DNA of 64,000 nucleotides from Pseudochelatococcus sp047501465 (lineage in GTDB: Bacteria; Pseudomonadota; Alphaproteobacteria; Rhizobiales; Beijerinckiaceae): NCBI RefSeq assembly GCF_047501465.1, contig NZ_JAZDRL010000002.1:1116001-1180000 (forward strand), written 5' to 3'. The notes beneath the pieces are model-generated. The model had not been told where the DNA came from and made no database searches. It saw only the letters and a list, made by a program, of their open reading frames with translations. Within the stretch, counting starts at the first letter, position 1. Every line of letters begins with the position of its first letter. This document shows positions 24,002-33,204 of the stretch, piece after piece. A program made the translations under genes and the position numbers.

Positions 24002-26491
24002 GTGAGGTTCACCCCCGTGGGCGGGACAAACCGCGAGCAACAGATCAGTACGAAGCTTGAGCAGGCCGTTCGGCGCGCCCGTATCATGCTGTATTGGGAA
24101 CGCCTGTGGCCACGCATCTGGCTGCCGCTGGGCGTTGCTGGTGCCTTTGTTGTGCTCTCTTGGCTTGGTTTGTGGACATTGCTACCCGCAGGTGGGCGTA
24201 TGGCGGGCGTGCTGCTGTCCGCGCTGCTGCTCGTGGCGTCTGTCGTTCCCGCAATTGCCGTTCGTTATCCAACGCGCCGAGATGCCTTGCGGGCGCTTGA
24301 TCTGGATGCAAACAGCGATTATGCGCCCGATCCCGCCAGCGTTTTGACGGATAAGCAGGCGCTTGGGCAGGCCGATCCTGCCAGCCGCGCATTGTGGGCC
24401 TTGCATAGACGCCGGGCAGAGGCTGCGGTTGAGCATTTACGAGTACGATTGCCACGTCCGGCGACTGCCCAGTTCGACCTTTATGGTCTGCGTGGAGCGT
24501 TGATTGTTGCGCTTGTTGCCGCAGGGTTCATCGCTGGTGGAGAGCGTAGCTGGCGCTTTGGGCTTGCTTTCGATTGGCGCTCCGGCGCAACCGGCGAGCA
24601 GGTAGCATCACGGACAGACGGATGGATTGATCCACCTGCATACACGCGGTTACCACCTGTGATGCTTGATCTGACACGCGCTGGTCAGCGGGAAGTTTCT
24701 GTGCCGGTGGGCAGCACGCTTGTGCTTCGCTTCGCAGGCCAGCGCAGCGCCCATCGCGAAGGTGAAGTTGAGGCATCAGGTGGCTTGAAGGCGCAGCCTC
24801 TTGCGCAAGCAGGAAGCGATGGGATCATTGAGCGCCGCTATACGATCATTGGTCCTGCGGATATCTCGCTCAGGACTGAGGGAGGACAGGCGCGGCTGAC
24901 CATTGCTGCAATTCCTGATAATCCGCCGAATATCGCCTTCGTTGATGCGCCTGAGGCAACGCGACGCGGTGGGCTGACGATCACCTTCAAAGCGGGCGAT
25001 GATTATGGCGTGACAGAAGCGCAGGGCGTGATTGCATTGCCGGGCGAAGAGGTGAATCAAACGCTTGTGCCCGCACCTGTCATCGCACTGCCATTGCCGC
25101 GCACAAGCGGGGAGACGCAGGAGCTGCGCACCACTGCTGATCTTGCTGCCCATCCTTGGGCTGGCGCCCTTGTGGATTTGACGCTTGTTGCACGCGATGG
25201 CGCAGGCCAGGAAGGGCACAGCGAGACCATAAAGCTAACGCTGCCGCAGCGCCCGTTTAATAATCCGCTTGCCAAGGCATTGATAGAGCAGCGCCGCAAT
25301 CTTGTGTTTCACCCTCAGGATTGGCGCGACGTGCGGCTCGCACTGCGGGCGCTCAAGATCGAACCTGATTTATTTACGCCACAAGCCTCGATTTATCTGG
25401 GGCTGGTGACGGCGGAGAAGATGCTCTCGCGGGCGCGCAAGCAAGCTGAGTTTGTGGCCGTAGTTGACTATTTATGGGGCATGGCGCTTGCCATTGAAGA
25501 TGGCGATGCTGCCGGTACGGAAGCTGCTCTTCAAGCAGCACAAAAAGCGCTGCAGGATGCGATAGACCGCAATGCCCCCGAGCAGGAAATTGCGCGATTA
25601 GCGCAGGAGTTGCGAGAGGCACTGAATCGGCATCTGTCCGAAATGGCACGCAATCAGACGCGTAATCGCGATTCCGCGCAAAGAGACAATACGCCTACGC
25701 GCACCATTACGCCGGAAGAATTGGCGAAAATGATTGATCGTATGGAGCAAATGGCGCGCGATGGCGACGTAGCTGGCGCACAGCGATTGATGGAGCAGCT
25801 GCGCGACATTCTCGATAATCTGCAGACAGCACAAGGTGGTGAGCCTTCACAAGGATCGCAAACAGGTGAAGCTGGACGTGCCCTGCGTTCGCTCGACAAT
25901 ATGATCCGCAACCAGCAACGCTTGCGTGATGATACATATCAGCAGAATGGCGCAGCGGCTGAAGGCGAAGCGTCGCAATCCGGCCAGCCATCACAGCAGG
26001 GTGAGGGCGGTCAGGATCTTTCTGGGCGTCAGGAGACGTTGCGTCGTCAGCTGGAGCGGTTGCAGCGTGGCTTGGCTGATCAAGGAATGTCTACCGAACC
26101 CGGTCTGGATGCCGCAGAACGTGCAATGCGCGAAGCTGAGGAGAATCTTGCCCAGGGCGATGGTGAGGGGGCGGTCGATGCCCAAGGGCGCGCGCTTGAA
26201 GCGCTGCTCAATGGTGCTCAGGGGCTTGCGCAGCAGATGCGGCAGGCACAGTCCGGCGAAAATGGCGAGCAGGGCTCACAGCAACAGCAGGCCGGTGAGG
26301 GCGAGAAAGATCCCTTAGGGCGCAGCACTGGCAAACGTTGGTCGGATGGTGACACCCGTGTGCCAGGCGCTGATGAATCTGCAATCGTTCGTGCACGGCG
26401 CATTCTGGATGAACTGCGTCGTCGTCTGGGTGATCCAAACCGTTCCGTGGAAGAACGGGATTATCTGGAGCGCCTGTTGCGTCGCCAATAA
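24002..26491 (+). CDS. TIGR02302 family membrane protein
   Basis: An 829-residue alphaproteobacterial protein of unknown function. The N-terminal part has two or three membrane helices (about 38-85, IWLPLGVAGAFVVLSWLGLW onward, and another near 160-176). A periplasmic beta-rich region follows, and then helical low-complexity sequence from about 500 that is rich in Gln, Glu, Ala and Gly. It ends in RRILDELRRRLGDPNRSVEE. This layout is the TIGR02302/DUF4175 family, usually next to lysA in Rhizobiales. The start is either the GTG at 24002 or a GTG five codons later, which has better ribosome-binding spacing. Confidence 0.85.
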   Translation: MRFTPVGGTNREQQISTKLEQAVRRARIMLYWERLWPRIWLPLGVAGAFVVLSWLGLWTLLPAGGRMAGVLLSALLLVASVVPAIAVRYPTRRDALRALDLDANSDYAPDPASVLTDKQALGQADPASRALWALHRRRAEAAVEHLRVRLPRPATAQFDLYGLRGALIVALVAAGFIAGGERSWRFGLAFDWRSGATGEQVASRTDGWIDPPAYTRLPPVMLDLTRAGQREVSVPVGSTLVLRFAGQRSAHREGEVEASGGLKAQPLAQAGSDGIIERRYTIIGPADISLRTEGGQARLTIAAIPDNPPNIAFVDAPEATRRGGLTITFKAGDDYGVTEAQGVIALPGEEVNQTLVPAPVIALPLPRTSGETQELRTTADLAAHPWAGALVDLTLVARDGAGQEGHSETIKLTLPQRPFNNPLAKALIEQRRNLVFHPQDWRDVRLALRALKIEPDLFTPQASIYLGLVTAEKMLSRARKQAEFVAVVDYLWGMALAIEDGDAAGTEAALQAAQKALQDAIDRNAPEQEIARLAQELREALNRHLSEMARNQTRNRDSAQRDNTPTRTITPEELAKMIDRMEQMARDGDVAGAQRLMEQLRDILDNLQTAQGGEPSQGSQTGEAGRALRSLDNMIRNQQRLRDDTYQQNGAAAEGEASQSGQPSQQGEGGQDLSGRQETLRRQLERLQRGLADQGMSTEPGLDAAERAMREAEENLAQGDGEGAVDAQGRALEALLNGAQGLAQQMRQAQSGENGEQGSQQQQAGEGEKDPLGRSTGKRWSDGDTRVPGADESAIVRARRILDELRRRLGDPNRSVEERDYLERLLRRQ

Positions 26492-26549
26492 GAGCGGGCT
26501 ACAGCAATTGTTTAATGTATAAATAAAAATCAGCGTTAAGTGAGGGAAT

Positions 26550-26741
26550 ATGGGAACGCTCGGTAATATTCTAGTGCCGATTGCTGTTGGAGCGGTCTCG
26601 GTCGTTCTGGCGCTTGGCCTGATTAACATGATGCGCGGCGGTAGCCCTGAGCGCTCGCAAAAGCTGATGCAGCTTCGTGTGCTATTCCAGTTCATCGCAA
26701 TTGCAGTTGTACTGCTGGTCGTTTGGTTGAGCGCCTCCTAG
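26550..26741 (+). CDS. HIG1-domain twin-helix small membrane protein
   Basis: A 63-residue inner-membrane protein with two helices (NILVPIAVGAVSVVLALGLI and LFQFIAIAVVLLVVWLS) joined by MMRGGSPERSQKLMQLRV, the conserved basic loop with the QxxMRxRV-like pattern of HIG1 domains. In mitochondria HIG1 proteins associate with cytochrome oxidase; the bacterial role is presumed to be similar but is unproven. GTGAGGG-like bases lie before the ATG. Its TAG stop overlaps the first bases of repeat copy C. Confidence 0.85.
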   Translation: MGTLGNILVPIAVGAVSVVLALGLINMMRGGSPERSQKLMQLRVLFQFIAIAVVLLVVWLSAS

Positions 26742-26825
26742 GATGCACTGATCTGCGCGCCATGGGGCCTGCAAACGGCTTTTGTTAGCTCATCCTGACG
26801 TGAAGCTCAGCGCATCCTGTAGTCG
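26741..26825 (+). repeat. dispersed intergenic repeat, short copy C
   Basis: Begins at the TAG stop of the HIG1-like gene with GGATGCACTGATCTGCGC, then GGGGCCTGCAAACGGC, then CTCATCCTGACGTGAAGCTC and CAGCGCATCCTGT. The middle third found in copies B and D is deleted. Confidence 0.75.
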
Positions 26826-26865
26826 TGCGATTGCATGAGAGCGCTCTATTTTGTGAGATTTTGCC

Positions 26866-27438
26866 ATGGTTCGTCTCAATCGTATTTACACCCGCACCGG
26901 AGATGATGGCACCACTGGCCTCACCGGCGGAGAGCGGCGTAAAAAGCATGATTTGCGCATTGAGGCCTTTGGCACAGTCGATGAGACAAATGCGGCTATT
27001 GGTTTGGCGCGCCTTTATACGACAGGCGATGTGGATGAGGCTTTGGCACGGGTGCAGAACGATCTGTTCGATCTGGGTGCCGATCTTTCCACGCCGGAAA
27101 GCGACCAACCGCAACAATTTGAGGCTCTGCGCATTGTCGAGGCACAGGTTGAGCGGCTGGAGGGCGAGATTGATACCTTCAACGTGCAACTTGCCCCGCT
27201 GCGCTCATTTGTATTGCCGGGGGGGACGCCCGCTGCTGCCACGCTACACATCGCCCGCACTGTTTGCCGACGTGCTGAACGGTTTACGGTAGCTTTGATG
27301 GAGCATGAGCCCGGCAAAGTTTCGCCTGTGACAGTGCGTTATCTTAATCGCTTATCGGATTTGCTATTCGTTGCAGCGCGCGTTGCCAATGAGAATGGTG
27401 CGCGCGATGTGTTATGGCGACCCGGACAGAACCGTTGA
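26866..27438 (+). CDS. cob(I)yrinic acid a,c-diamide adenosyltransferase (PduO type)
   Basis: A 190-residue ATP:cob(I)alamin adenosyltransferase. The N-terminal ATP loop is RIYTRTGDDGTTGLTGGERR, followed by EAFGTVDETNAAIGLA. FVLPGGTPAAATLHIARTVC and CRRAERFTVAL hold the cobalamin-binding Arg-rich motif, with YLNRLSDLLFVAARVAN at the end. It makes coenzyme B12 for isomerases such as methylmalonyl-CoA mutase, so the organism makes or salvages B12. The linked order with the HIG1-like gene and etfBA is common in Rhizobiales. Confidence 0.93.
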   Translation: MVRLNRIYTRTGDDGTTGLTGGERRKKHDLRIEAFGTVDETNAAIGLARLYTTGDVDEALARVQNDLFDLGADLSTPESDQPQQFEALRIVEAQVERLEGEIDTFNVQLAPLRSFVLPGGTPAAATLHIARTVCRRAERFTVALMEHEPGKVSPVTVRYLNRLSDLLFVAARVANENGARDVLWRPGQNR

Positions 27439-27471
27439 TCACACCACGATAAAGACCGGGAAAGCCGCGCG

Positions 27472-28299
27472 ATGTTCGTTCCATTATATGACGGTCTGGC
27501 ATATCGCTCCATCCGCATGGCGGGGGTAACCTATTCCATACTGGCGCTTTCTTGCGCCTTATATGCCGCTTATGCGATGCAATGGTTACCGGGGGATCTG
27601 AATAATGAAACGTGGATTTCTGCAGCTTTTGGTGTGATCCCCACCGTTTTGTTTGGCTCTGCTGTGCTGCCTGATGGTCTGCCCTTGGTGCCAGAGGCGA
27701 TGACTTTGCTTACCAGCCAGTTCATCCATCTCAGTTTCTTGCATCTTGCTGGTAATATGCTGTTTTTGCTTGTGTTTGGCGATAACGTTGAAGACGCCAT
27801 GGGGCATTTGCGTTTTGCCGTGTTCTATGGCGCATGTGGTGCAGTGGGGGCGCTGGCGTATGCTGCGGCCAATCCCGATTCGTTACGTCCCTTGGTTGGC
27901 GCTTCAGGGTCAGTGTCGGGGATTATAGCGGCTTATCTTATTTTACATCCGCGTGTACGGTTATGGGGGCTGTTTCTCAGCCGTATTCCACTGCATCTGC
28001 CAGCGTTCTGGGCCATTGGCTTTTGGGTTGTCTTTCAGATATTTCAAGCATGGTTCGGTAGTGATGATGTTGGCTGGGTCGCGCATTTAGGTGGCTTCGC
28101 CTGTGGTGCCGTGCTCGTTTTCGTCTTACGCAAGCCTGATCAGCCGCTTTTCGGTCGTGAGGATGATATTGAAACTGGTAACGTCAAAGCCATTACGGAC
28201 GAAGAGGGGGCTGGCGCACAGGCCTTTTCCAATGGATATCCACCCTCGGCGGGGATGAAAACCGTAAGTAGCGCAATCATGATTGACAAGCCCAAGTGA
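27472..28299 (+). CDS. rhomboid-family intramembrane serine protease
   Basis: A 275-residue polytopic protein with about six helices. The catalytic Ser lies in LVGASGSVSGIIAAYL (GxSG, Ser about 145), the His in GWVAHLGGFACGAV (about 205), and the oxyanion-side HLAGNMLFLLVFG (HxxxN) near 91-102. The C-terminal 60 residues are a cytoplasmic tail. Rhomboids cleave membrane proteins within the bilayer; the targets here are unknown. The adenosyltransferase gene ends 33 bases upstream, so cotranscription is likely. Confidence 0.9.
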   Translation: MFVPLYDGLAYRSIRMAGVTYSILALSCALYAAYAMQWLPGDLNNETWISAAFGVIPTVLFGSAVLPDGLPLVPEAMTLLTSQFIHLSFLHLAGNMLFLLVFGDNVEDAMGHLRFAVFYGACGAVGALAYAAANPDSLRPLVGASGSVSGIIAAYLILHPRVRLWGLFLSRIPLHLPAFWAIGFWVVFQIFQAWFGSDDVGWVAHLGGFACGAVLVFVLRKPDQPLFGREDDIETGNVKAITDEEGAGAQAFSNGYPPSAGMKTVSSAIMIDKPK

Positions 28300-28509
28300 G
28301 CCTCGTTACGGTCTCGTAACCAGATCAAACGGTCGTTAGATGCGTTTTAGATTGCGAGGTTCATCCGATGCTATCCTTAAAGTATGTAATGACTGGTGGG
28401 GCTAATCGAGCGGCTATTCAGAGTGGTAATCGGTCAGTATAAAAACAAGATCGTGAGATGATCGATATAGTAATCTTTCGATTTTATGGGAACTCCAAGG
28501 AGGTCGTCA

Positions 28510-29256
28510 ATGAAGTTGCTTGTGCCCGTTAAACGGGTGGTTGACTATAACGTCAAGATCCGCGTGAAGCCTGATGGCTCTGGTGTTGAGCTTGCGAATG
28601 TTAAGCAATCAATGAACCCCTTCGACGAGATTGCCGTGGAAGAGGCGCTTCGCCTTAAGGAAGCCGGTAAAGCGACGGAAGTGATCGTCGTGTCCATTGG
28701 GCCAACACAGGCAACCGAGACCATCCGTACCGGTCTTGCTATGGGTGCCGATCGCGGCATTCTGGTCAAGGCTGAGGGGCGCGTAGAGCCGCTCGCTGTT
28801 GCCAAAGTGCTGGCCAAGATCGTTGAGCAGGAAAAGCCTGACCTTGTGATCCTCGGCAAGCAGGCGATTGATGACGATTCAAACCAGACCGGCCAGATGC
28901 TCGGTGCATTGCTGGGTTGGGCACAGGGTACCTTCGCATCGAAGGTTGAGCTGGGTTCTAACGCCGTGGATGTAACCCGTGAGGTTGATGGCGGTTTGCA
29001 GACTGTGTCGCTTAAACTGCCTGCGATTGTCACGACGGACCTTCGTTTGAACGAGCCGCGTTATGCTTCGCTGCCTAACATCATGAAGGCAAAGAAGAAG
29101 CCAATTGCTGAAACCACGCCTGAAGAGTTGGGCGTTGACGTTTCCCCGCGCCTCAAGGTGCTCAAGACGACAGAGCCGGCCAAGCGCCAGGCTGGTATTA
29201 AGGTCGCTGATGCGGCCGAACTGGTGTCGAAGCTGAAGGAAGTGGGAGCGCTTTGA
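28510..29256 (+). CDS. etfB: electron transfer flavoprotein beta subunit
   Basis: A 248-residue ETF small subunit that binds AMP. It begins MKLLVPVKRVVDYNVKIRVK and has SMNPFDEIAVEEALRLKE, then VSIGPTQATETIRTGLAMGA, GKQAIDDDSNQTGQML and TTDLRLNEPRYASLPNIMKA with the KKK recognition-loop tail. With EtfA it carries electrons from acyl-CoA dehydrogenases to ETF-quinone oxidoreductase. AAGGAGG lies six bases before the ATG at 28510, so the in-frame ATG eight codons earlier is not used. etfA follows after two bases. Confidence 0.96.
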   Translation: MKLLVPVKRVVDYNVKIRVKPDGSGVELANVKQSMNPFDEIAVEEALRLKEAGKATEVIVVSIGPTQATETIRTGLAMGADRGILVKAEGRVEPLAVAKVLAKIVEQEKPDLVILGKQAIDDDSNQTGQMLGALLGWAQGTFASKVELGSNAVDVTREVDGGLQTVSLKLPAIVTTDLRLNEPRYASLPNIMKAKKKPIAETTPEELGVDVSPRLKVLKTTEPAKRQAGIKVADAAELVSKLKEVGAL

Positions 29257-29258
29257 TC

Positions 29259-30191
29259 ATGACAACGTTGCTTATTGCTGATCACGATAATGCCGCGCTT
29301 AAGGACGGTACTGCAAAGGCGTTGACCGCAGCGCGTGAACTCGGTGCGCCTGTGCATGTTCTCGTTGCTGGCCAGGGCGCGCGTAGCGCTGCTGACGCTG
29401 CTGCGAAGCTGGAAGGCGTTGAGAAGGTGCTGCTGGCTGATAACGCAGCCTATGCGCATGGCCTTGCGGAGCCGTTGACGGCTCTCATTAATGGGCTTGC
29501 TGGCAACTACAAGGCGATTGTTGCGCCTTCATCATCAAACGGCAAAAACGTGCTACCGCGCGTAGCTGCGTTACTCGATGTGGCACAGGTGTCGGACGTT
29601 ACCAAGGTGATCTCACCTGATACGTTCGAGCATCCGATCTATGCCGGTAACGCGATTGAGACCGTGCAGACCACAGATGCCAAGCAGGTACTGACCATCC
29701 GCACGACTGCCTTCAAGGCTGCGGGTGAGGGTGGTTCTGCAGCTGTTGAGACGGTGGAGGCTGCGGCTGATCCCGCTCTTTCGCAGTTCAAGGGCGAGGA
29801 AGTTGCGAAGTCTGAACGACCTGAATTGACGGCAGCGAAGATCATTGTTTCTGGTGGTCGGGCGCTTGGTTCTGCTGAGAAATTCCAGGAAATCATCGCT
29901 CCGCTTGCTGATCGTCTCGGTGCTGCAATTGGTGCAAGCCGTGCAGCAGTTGATGCAGGATATGCGGCGAACGATCTGCAGGTAGGGCAAACGGGCAAGG
30001 TGGTTGCGCCAGATCTTTATGTCGCCATCGGTATCTCGGGTGCGATCCAGCATCTGGCCGGCATGAAAGACAGCAAGGTCATTGTCGCCATCAACAAAGA
30101 CGAGGAAGCGCCGATTTTCCAGGTAGCCGATTTTGGCCTCGTGGGCGATCTCTTCAAGGTATTGCCTGACCTAGAAAAAGCCCTGGGCTGA
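29259..30191 (+). CDS. etfA: electron transfer flavoprotein alpha subunit
   Basis: A 310-residue FAD-binding ETF large subunit. The C-terminal FAD domain is clear: IIVSGGRALGSAEKFQEIIA, then GAAIGASRAAVDAGYA, GQTGKVVAPDLYVAIGISGA, IQHLAGMKDSKVIVAINKDE and ADFGLVGDLFKVLPDLEKAL. The ATG at 29259 is chosen; a TTG two codons earlier overlaps the etfB stop. It forms an operon with etfB. Repeat copy D begins at its stop codon. hbd lies 340 bases downstream, as in many Rhizobiales. Confidence 0.96.
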   Translation: MTTLLIADHDNAALKDGTAKALTAARELGAPVHVLVAGQGARSAADAAAKLEGVEKVLLADNAAYAHGLAEPLTALINGLAGNYKAIVAPSSSNGKNVLPRVAALLDVAQVSDVTKVISPDTFEHPIYAGNAIETVQTTDAKQVLTIRTTAFKAAGEGGSAAVETVEAAADPALSQFKGEEVAKSERPELTAAKIIVSGGRALGSAEKFQEIIAPLADRLGAAIGASRAAVDAGYAANDLQVGQTGKVVAPDLYVAIGISGAIQHLAGMKDSKVIVAINKDEEAPIFQVADFGLVGDLFKVLPDLEKALG

Positions 30192-30340
30192 GGATGTGCT
30201 GATCTTCGCATCATGGTGGTCTGCAAATGGCAGTGCTCTACGCTTCCGGTGCTGATGTACCAACGTACGTTCCGGTTCTTGAGCGCTACCATTTTCGGCT
30301 CACCATGACGCGAACCTCAGTGCATTCTGTGGTCCTTTTC
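30192..30340 (+). repeat. dispersed intergenic repeat, copy D (full)
   Basis: The most complete copy. It runs GGATGTGCTGATCTTCGCAT, TGGTGGTCTGCAAATGGCAG, TGCTCTACGCTTCCGGTGCT, GTACGTTCCGGTTCTTGAGC, TACCATTTTCGGCTCACC, and CGCGAACCTCAGTGCATTC, closing with GGTCCTTTT. It begins directly at the etfA stop. Confidence 0.88.
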
Positions 30341-30533
30341 GTGCTGCACCTTCTTTTCGCTGCATGAAAACTTTAGGCAGATGTGTTATGTTTGTTTGAA
30401 GATTTGTCGTTTAAGTGAGTATATAAGGTGTCATCTGGTCAAGAGTGTCGGCTGCTGGATTGACTCTTGTTTCAGATTCCTCTGCCATAATCTTCAGCTA
30501 AAACATTCAGCAACGGTTTAACGGACAGGCAAC

Positions 30534-31415
30534 ATGACGATCGAAATTCGTAAGGTAGGCGTCATCGGGGCTGGCCAGATGGGTAGCGGGATCGCTCAGG
30601 TGGCTGCTGCGTCGGGCTATCAGGTCTTGCTCAATGATATCAGTGAAGAACGCATCAACGCTGGTCTCGCCACAATCAATGGCAATCTGTCGCGCCAGGT
30701 GTCTAAAGGCCATCTTGCCGATGGTGAACGCACAGAGATTTTGTCGCGTATTGTGCCAGCCGCAAGCTATGAAGATTTTGCTGACTCCGACCTCGTAATC
30801 GAGGCTGCAGTTGAGAATGAAGACACCAAGCGCAAGATTTTTCAGGCATTATGCCCTTTCTTGAAACCCACTGCTATTCTTGGCACCAATACGTCGTCGA
30901 TTTCGGTTACGCGTCTTGCTTCGATTACAGATCGCCCCGAACAGTTCATTGGCATTCACTTCATGAATCCAGTGCCTGTTATGCAGTTGGTGGAACTTAT
31001 TCGCGGTATCGCGACGGCTGAGGGCACGTTTGAGGCCACTCGTGATTTTGTTGATAAGCTTGGCAAGAACTTCACCGTTGCAGAAGATTTTCCGGGCTTT
31101 ATCGTCAACCGCATTTTGCTTCCCATGATCAATGAGGCGATCTATACGCTTTATGAAGGTGTGGGATCGGTTGAATCTATCGATAGCGCAATGCGGCTTG
31201 GTGCTAATCACCCTATGGGTCCGTTGCAATTGGCCGATTTTATTGGTCTCGATACCTGTCTCTCGATCATGCAGGTGCTTTATGAAGGCCTGGCGGATTC
31301 CAAGTATCGTCCTTGTCCGTTGCTGGTGAAATATGTAGAAGCGGGCTGGCTTGGACGTAAAACCCGCCGTGGTTTTTATGATTATCGTGGCGAGAAACCA
31401 GTGCCCACCCGGTAA
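30534..31415 (+). CDS. 3-hydroxybutyryl-CoA dehydrogenase
   Basis: A 293-residue NAD(P)-dependent enzyme of the HBDH family. The dinucleotide fold is KVGVIGAGQMGSGIAQVAAA. DLVIEAAVENEDTKRKIFQA and LGTNTSSISVTRLA follow, and the catalytic His lies in FIGIHFMNPVPVMQLVELI. The C-terminal domain has FPGFIVNRILLPMINEAI and HPMGPLQLADFIGLDTCL. It interconverts acetoacetyl-CoA and 3-hydroxybutyryl-CoA in fatty-acid or butyrate/PHB metabolism. Position downstream of etfBA fits a beta-oxidation-linked role. Confidence 0.94.
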   Translation: MTIEIRKVGVIGAGQMGSGIAQVAAASGYQVLLNDISEERINAGLATINGNLSRQVSKGHLADGERTEILSRIVPAASYEDFADSDLVIEAAVENEDTKRKIFQALCPFLKPTAILGTNTSSISVTRLASITDRPEQFIGIHFMNPVPVMQLVELIRGIATAEGTFEATRDFVDKLGKNFTVAEDFPGFIVNRILLPMINEAIYTLYEGVGSVESIDSAMRLGANHPMGPLQLADFIGLDTCLSIMQVLYEGLADSKYRPCPLLVKYVEAGWLGRKTRRGFYDYRGEKPVPTR

Positions 31416-31515
31416 GATATTTGGCATGGCGCTTACATGATGCACTCTCTGAGTTTGCATGTTTCTTTTCACTCATAAACGTGTGTGCATTGTAATCCGG
31501 CTTGCGAACATTTCC

Positions 31516-31558
31516 TGCATCAAGACCAAAAATGGTTATCGCTTTTTGGTCTGATGCA
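31516..31558. repeat. long hairpin of the AAAAGCG/GATGC family
   Basis: Outer arms TGCATC and GATGCA and inner arms AGACCAAAAA and TTTTTGGTCT form a 16-bp stem with one bulged base around a 10-base loop containing TTATCGC. It sits downstream of hbd and of the convergent DUF6456 gene, so it may end both transcripts. Its design matches the nested palindrome at 15.3 kb. Confidence 0.7.
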
Positions 31559-31663
31559 TAAACCAAGAGATAGAGCAGGGCTTTGAGCCAGGGGGGTAGA
31601 TGCCCTGGAGGCCTTATCCTGATGAGCTTTCTTGCTGGGATAGGAAAGTAAGCTGCGAATGCA

Positions 31664-32611
31664 TTATTGTGTGGCAACCCAGTTTCTGATGCCCTTGCTA
31701 TGACTGGGGCCGCTTGCCTCCTTGTTGAGTCCATAGTGCGTTGCAAGACGCTGGAGGGCGAGCTTTAGCACTACCTTGCCTGAACGCGGTGGCCAATGGC
31801 GTTCTCTTTCAACCTGTTCAATTCCTTTGAGGAAGCCACAAACATCAAGCAAAATGCCTGCATAGTTGCCATCAACCGCGTCCAGAGCGCGATGCAGTCT
31901 TTGCCGAGCAGAAACCATTGTATCCGTGGCAATGGCGGGGCCACCGGCTGCGCTACCGCCTCTGGTTGGTGACCAGTTACTTGTTACCTGCGGCATAATC
32001 TGTGCCATGGTCACATCTCGGCGCAGTCGTTCGCCAGCTTCGAAACAGGCATCATCGATAAAAGGAGTGCCATTGCGATCCCGGCGCTTGTGCAACCATG
32101 CGAGAGGACTTTCAGCCTCGTTTATTTGTACGATGAGCGTCTCGCTTCCGTCCTGTATAGTTGTTTCGCGAACAGCACATCGCTTTTCTGCTTCGATTTT
32201 GTTTTCAATTACGTGAGGGCTTATAGTCTTTGCTTTGCCCTCCAAAGGCATGCAGATAGTGCTTGTAAGCATTTGCGAACTCAGTCGTGATCTGGATTTT
32301 CTGGGTGCACGGCTTTCGCTATTTATTGTTTGGTTGTAGCGGGATAATGCCATTTGACCTGCAGCGGTTATCATAAAAGCTTTTTGTGGTGTGAGGTGGA
32401 TGTATCCGCATTTAAGCAGTAATTGAGCGATGTCGGCAGGAAGTAGGCCGCGGCTGAGCGAAACGTTATTGTAAGAGCTTGATAAAATTACATGATCGCG
32501 ATTTTTGCTGCAGATAAGTGCAGTGTTTCCAACAACGCTGAGATGGCGTAACAACTGCATTGCTTGACGAAGACGTTGCTGTGTTTCAGTGGCGAGGGGA
32601 TTTCTGGTCAT
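31664..32611 (-). CDS. DUF6456 domain-containing protein
   Basis: A 315-residue protein of Rhizobiales, function unknown. The C-terminal half has the conserved domain: NEAESPLAWLHKRRDRNGTP, FIDDACFEAGERLRRDVTMA, a QIMPQVTSNW stretch and LDAVDGNYAGILLDVCGFLK followed by SGKVVLKLALQRLATHYGL. The N-terminal part may hold a small winged-helix-like region. Its ATG overlaps the stop of the DnaA-like gene by 4 bases, so the two are translationally coupled and probably act in one regulatory pathway. Confidence 0.82.
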   Translation of the reverse strand: MTRNPLATETQQRLRQAMQLLRHLSVVGNTALICSKNRDHVILSSSYNNVSLSRGLLPADIAQLLLKCGYIHLTPQKAFMITAAGQMALSRYNQTINSESRAPRKSRSRLSSQMLTSTICMPLEGKAKTISPHVIENKIEAEKRCAVRETTIQDGSETLIVQINEAESPLAWLHKRRDRNGTPFIDDACFEAGERLRRDVTMAQIMPQVTSNWSPTRGGSAAGGPAIATDTMVSARQRLHRALDAVDGNYAGILLDVCGFLKGIEQVERERHWPPRSGKVVLKLALQRLATHYGLNKEASGPSHSKGIRNWVATQ

Positions 32612-33069
32612 TGCTCGGTCTCCGATGAGGCTGAGGTCGATATTTTTCGATCAAATATGGGTGATAAATCAGCATCTTCGGCGTTCTCACAGCAGGATGA
32701 TATATCCTGGAGAATGCGACGGACATGCGATGTCAGTGCATATTCGAGACAAGCCAGTGCGCGGCTATAGCCGCTATCATTGCTTCGCTTTGCTTCCACG
32801 CGTCGGCAGGCATGATCGATAGTGGAGTGATGACGACCAAACGATCGCCCCGTCGTTGATCCAGAAAGGTTGAATGCGACCCGTGCAAGATAGATTGCCC
32901 CGGCACGGGCAAAAGCCGCCTCGGCACGATTTCTGCTAGCGCTGCGTACAGCTGCCAGCGGCACCCGAAATGCAGACGCAACTGCTGCCTCACATTGGCG
33001 GCAAATCATGGCTTCGTGTAAAAGACGATGACCATTGCCACTGGTGCGAACGGAACTGGTCCAGGACAT
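32608..33069 (-). CDS. DnaA domain IV-like HTH regulator
   Basis: A 153-residue protein that resembles only the C-terminal DNA-binding domain of DnaA. The stretch TTGRSFGRHHSTIDHACRRV (about 72-91) parallels the DnaA signature GRDHTTVLHACRKI, including the His-Thr and His-Ala-Cys-Arg residues that read the DnaA box. There is no ATPase domain. The ATG at 33069 is preferred because GGAGG sits five bases upstream; two earlier ATGs lack a site. It is first in an operon with DUF6456. Two inverted repeats lie upstream, one built from near-DnaA-box sequences, suggesting self-regulation. Confidence 0.82.
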   Translation of the reverse strand: MSWTSSVRTSGNGHRLLHEAMICRQCEAAVASAFRVPLAAVRSASRNRAEAAFARAGAIYLARVAFNLSGSTTGRSFGRHHSTIDHACRRVEAKRSNDSGYSRALACLEYALTSHVRRILQDISSCCENAEDADLSPIFDRKISTSASSETEQ

Positions 33070-33132
33070 TACAGCCTCCATATCCATTGATGTAAAAGGA
33101 AATTATCCCTACATGCGCTTCATAGCGCGCAG

Positions 33133-33154
33133 TTATAGGATTATCATCCTATAA
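33133..33154. promoter_or_regulatory. perfect inverted repeat upstream of the DnaA-like gene
   Basis: Arms TTATAGGAT and ATCCTATAA with a 4-base spacer lie 64 bases before the chosen start. The size and symmetry suit an operator for a dimeric repressor. The binding protein is unknown. Confidence 0.55.
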
Positions 33155-33204
33155 TACCAAAGCAATAGGCCTGGATCGGTTATTGACAGCTCTGTTCGCA
33201 TGTT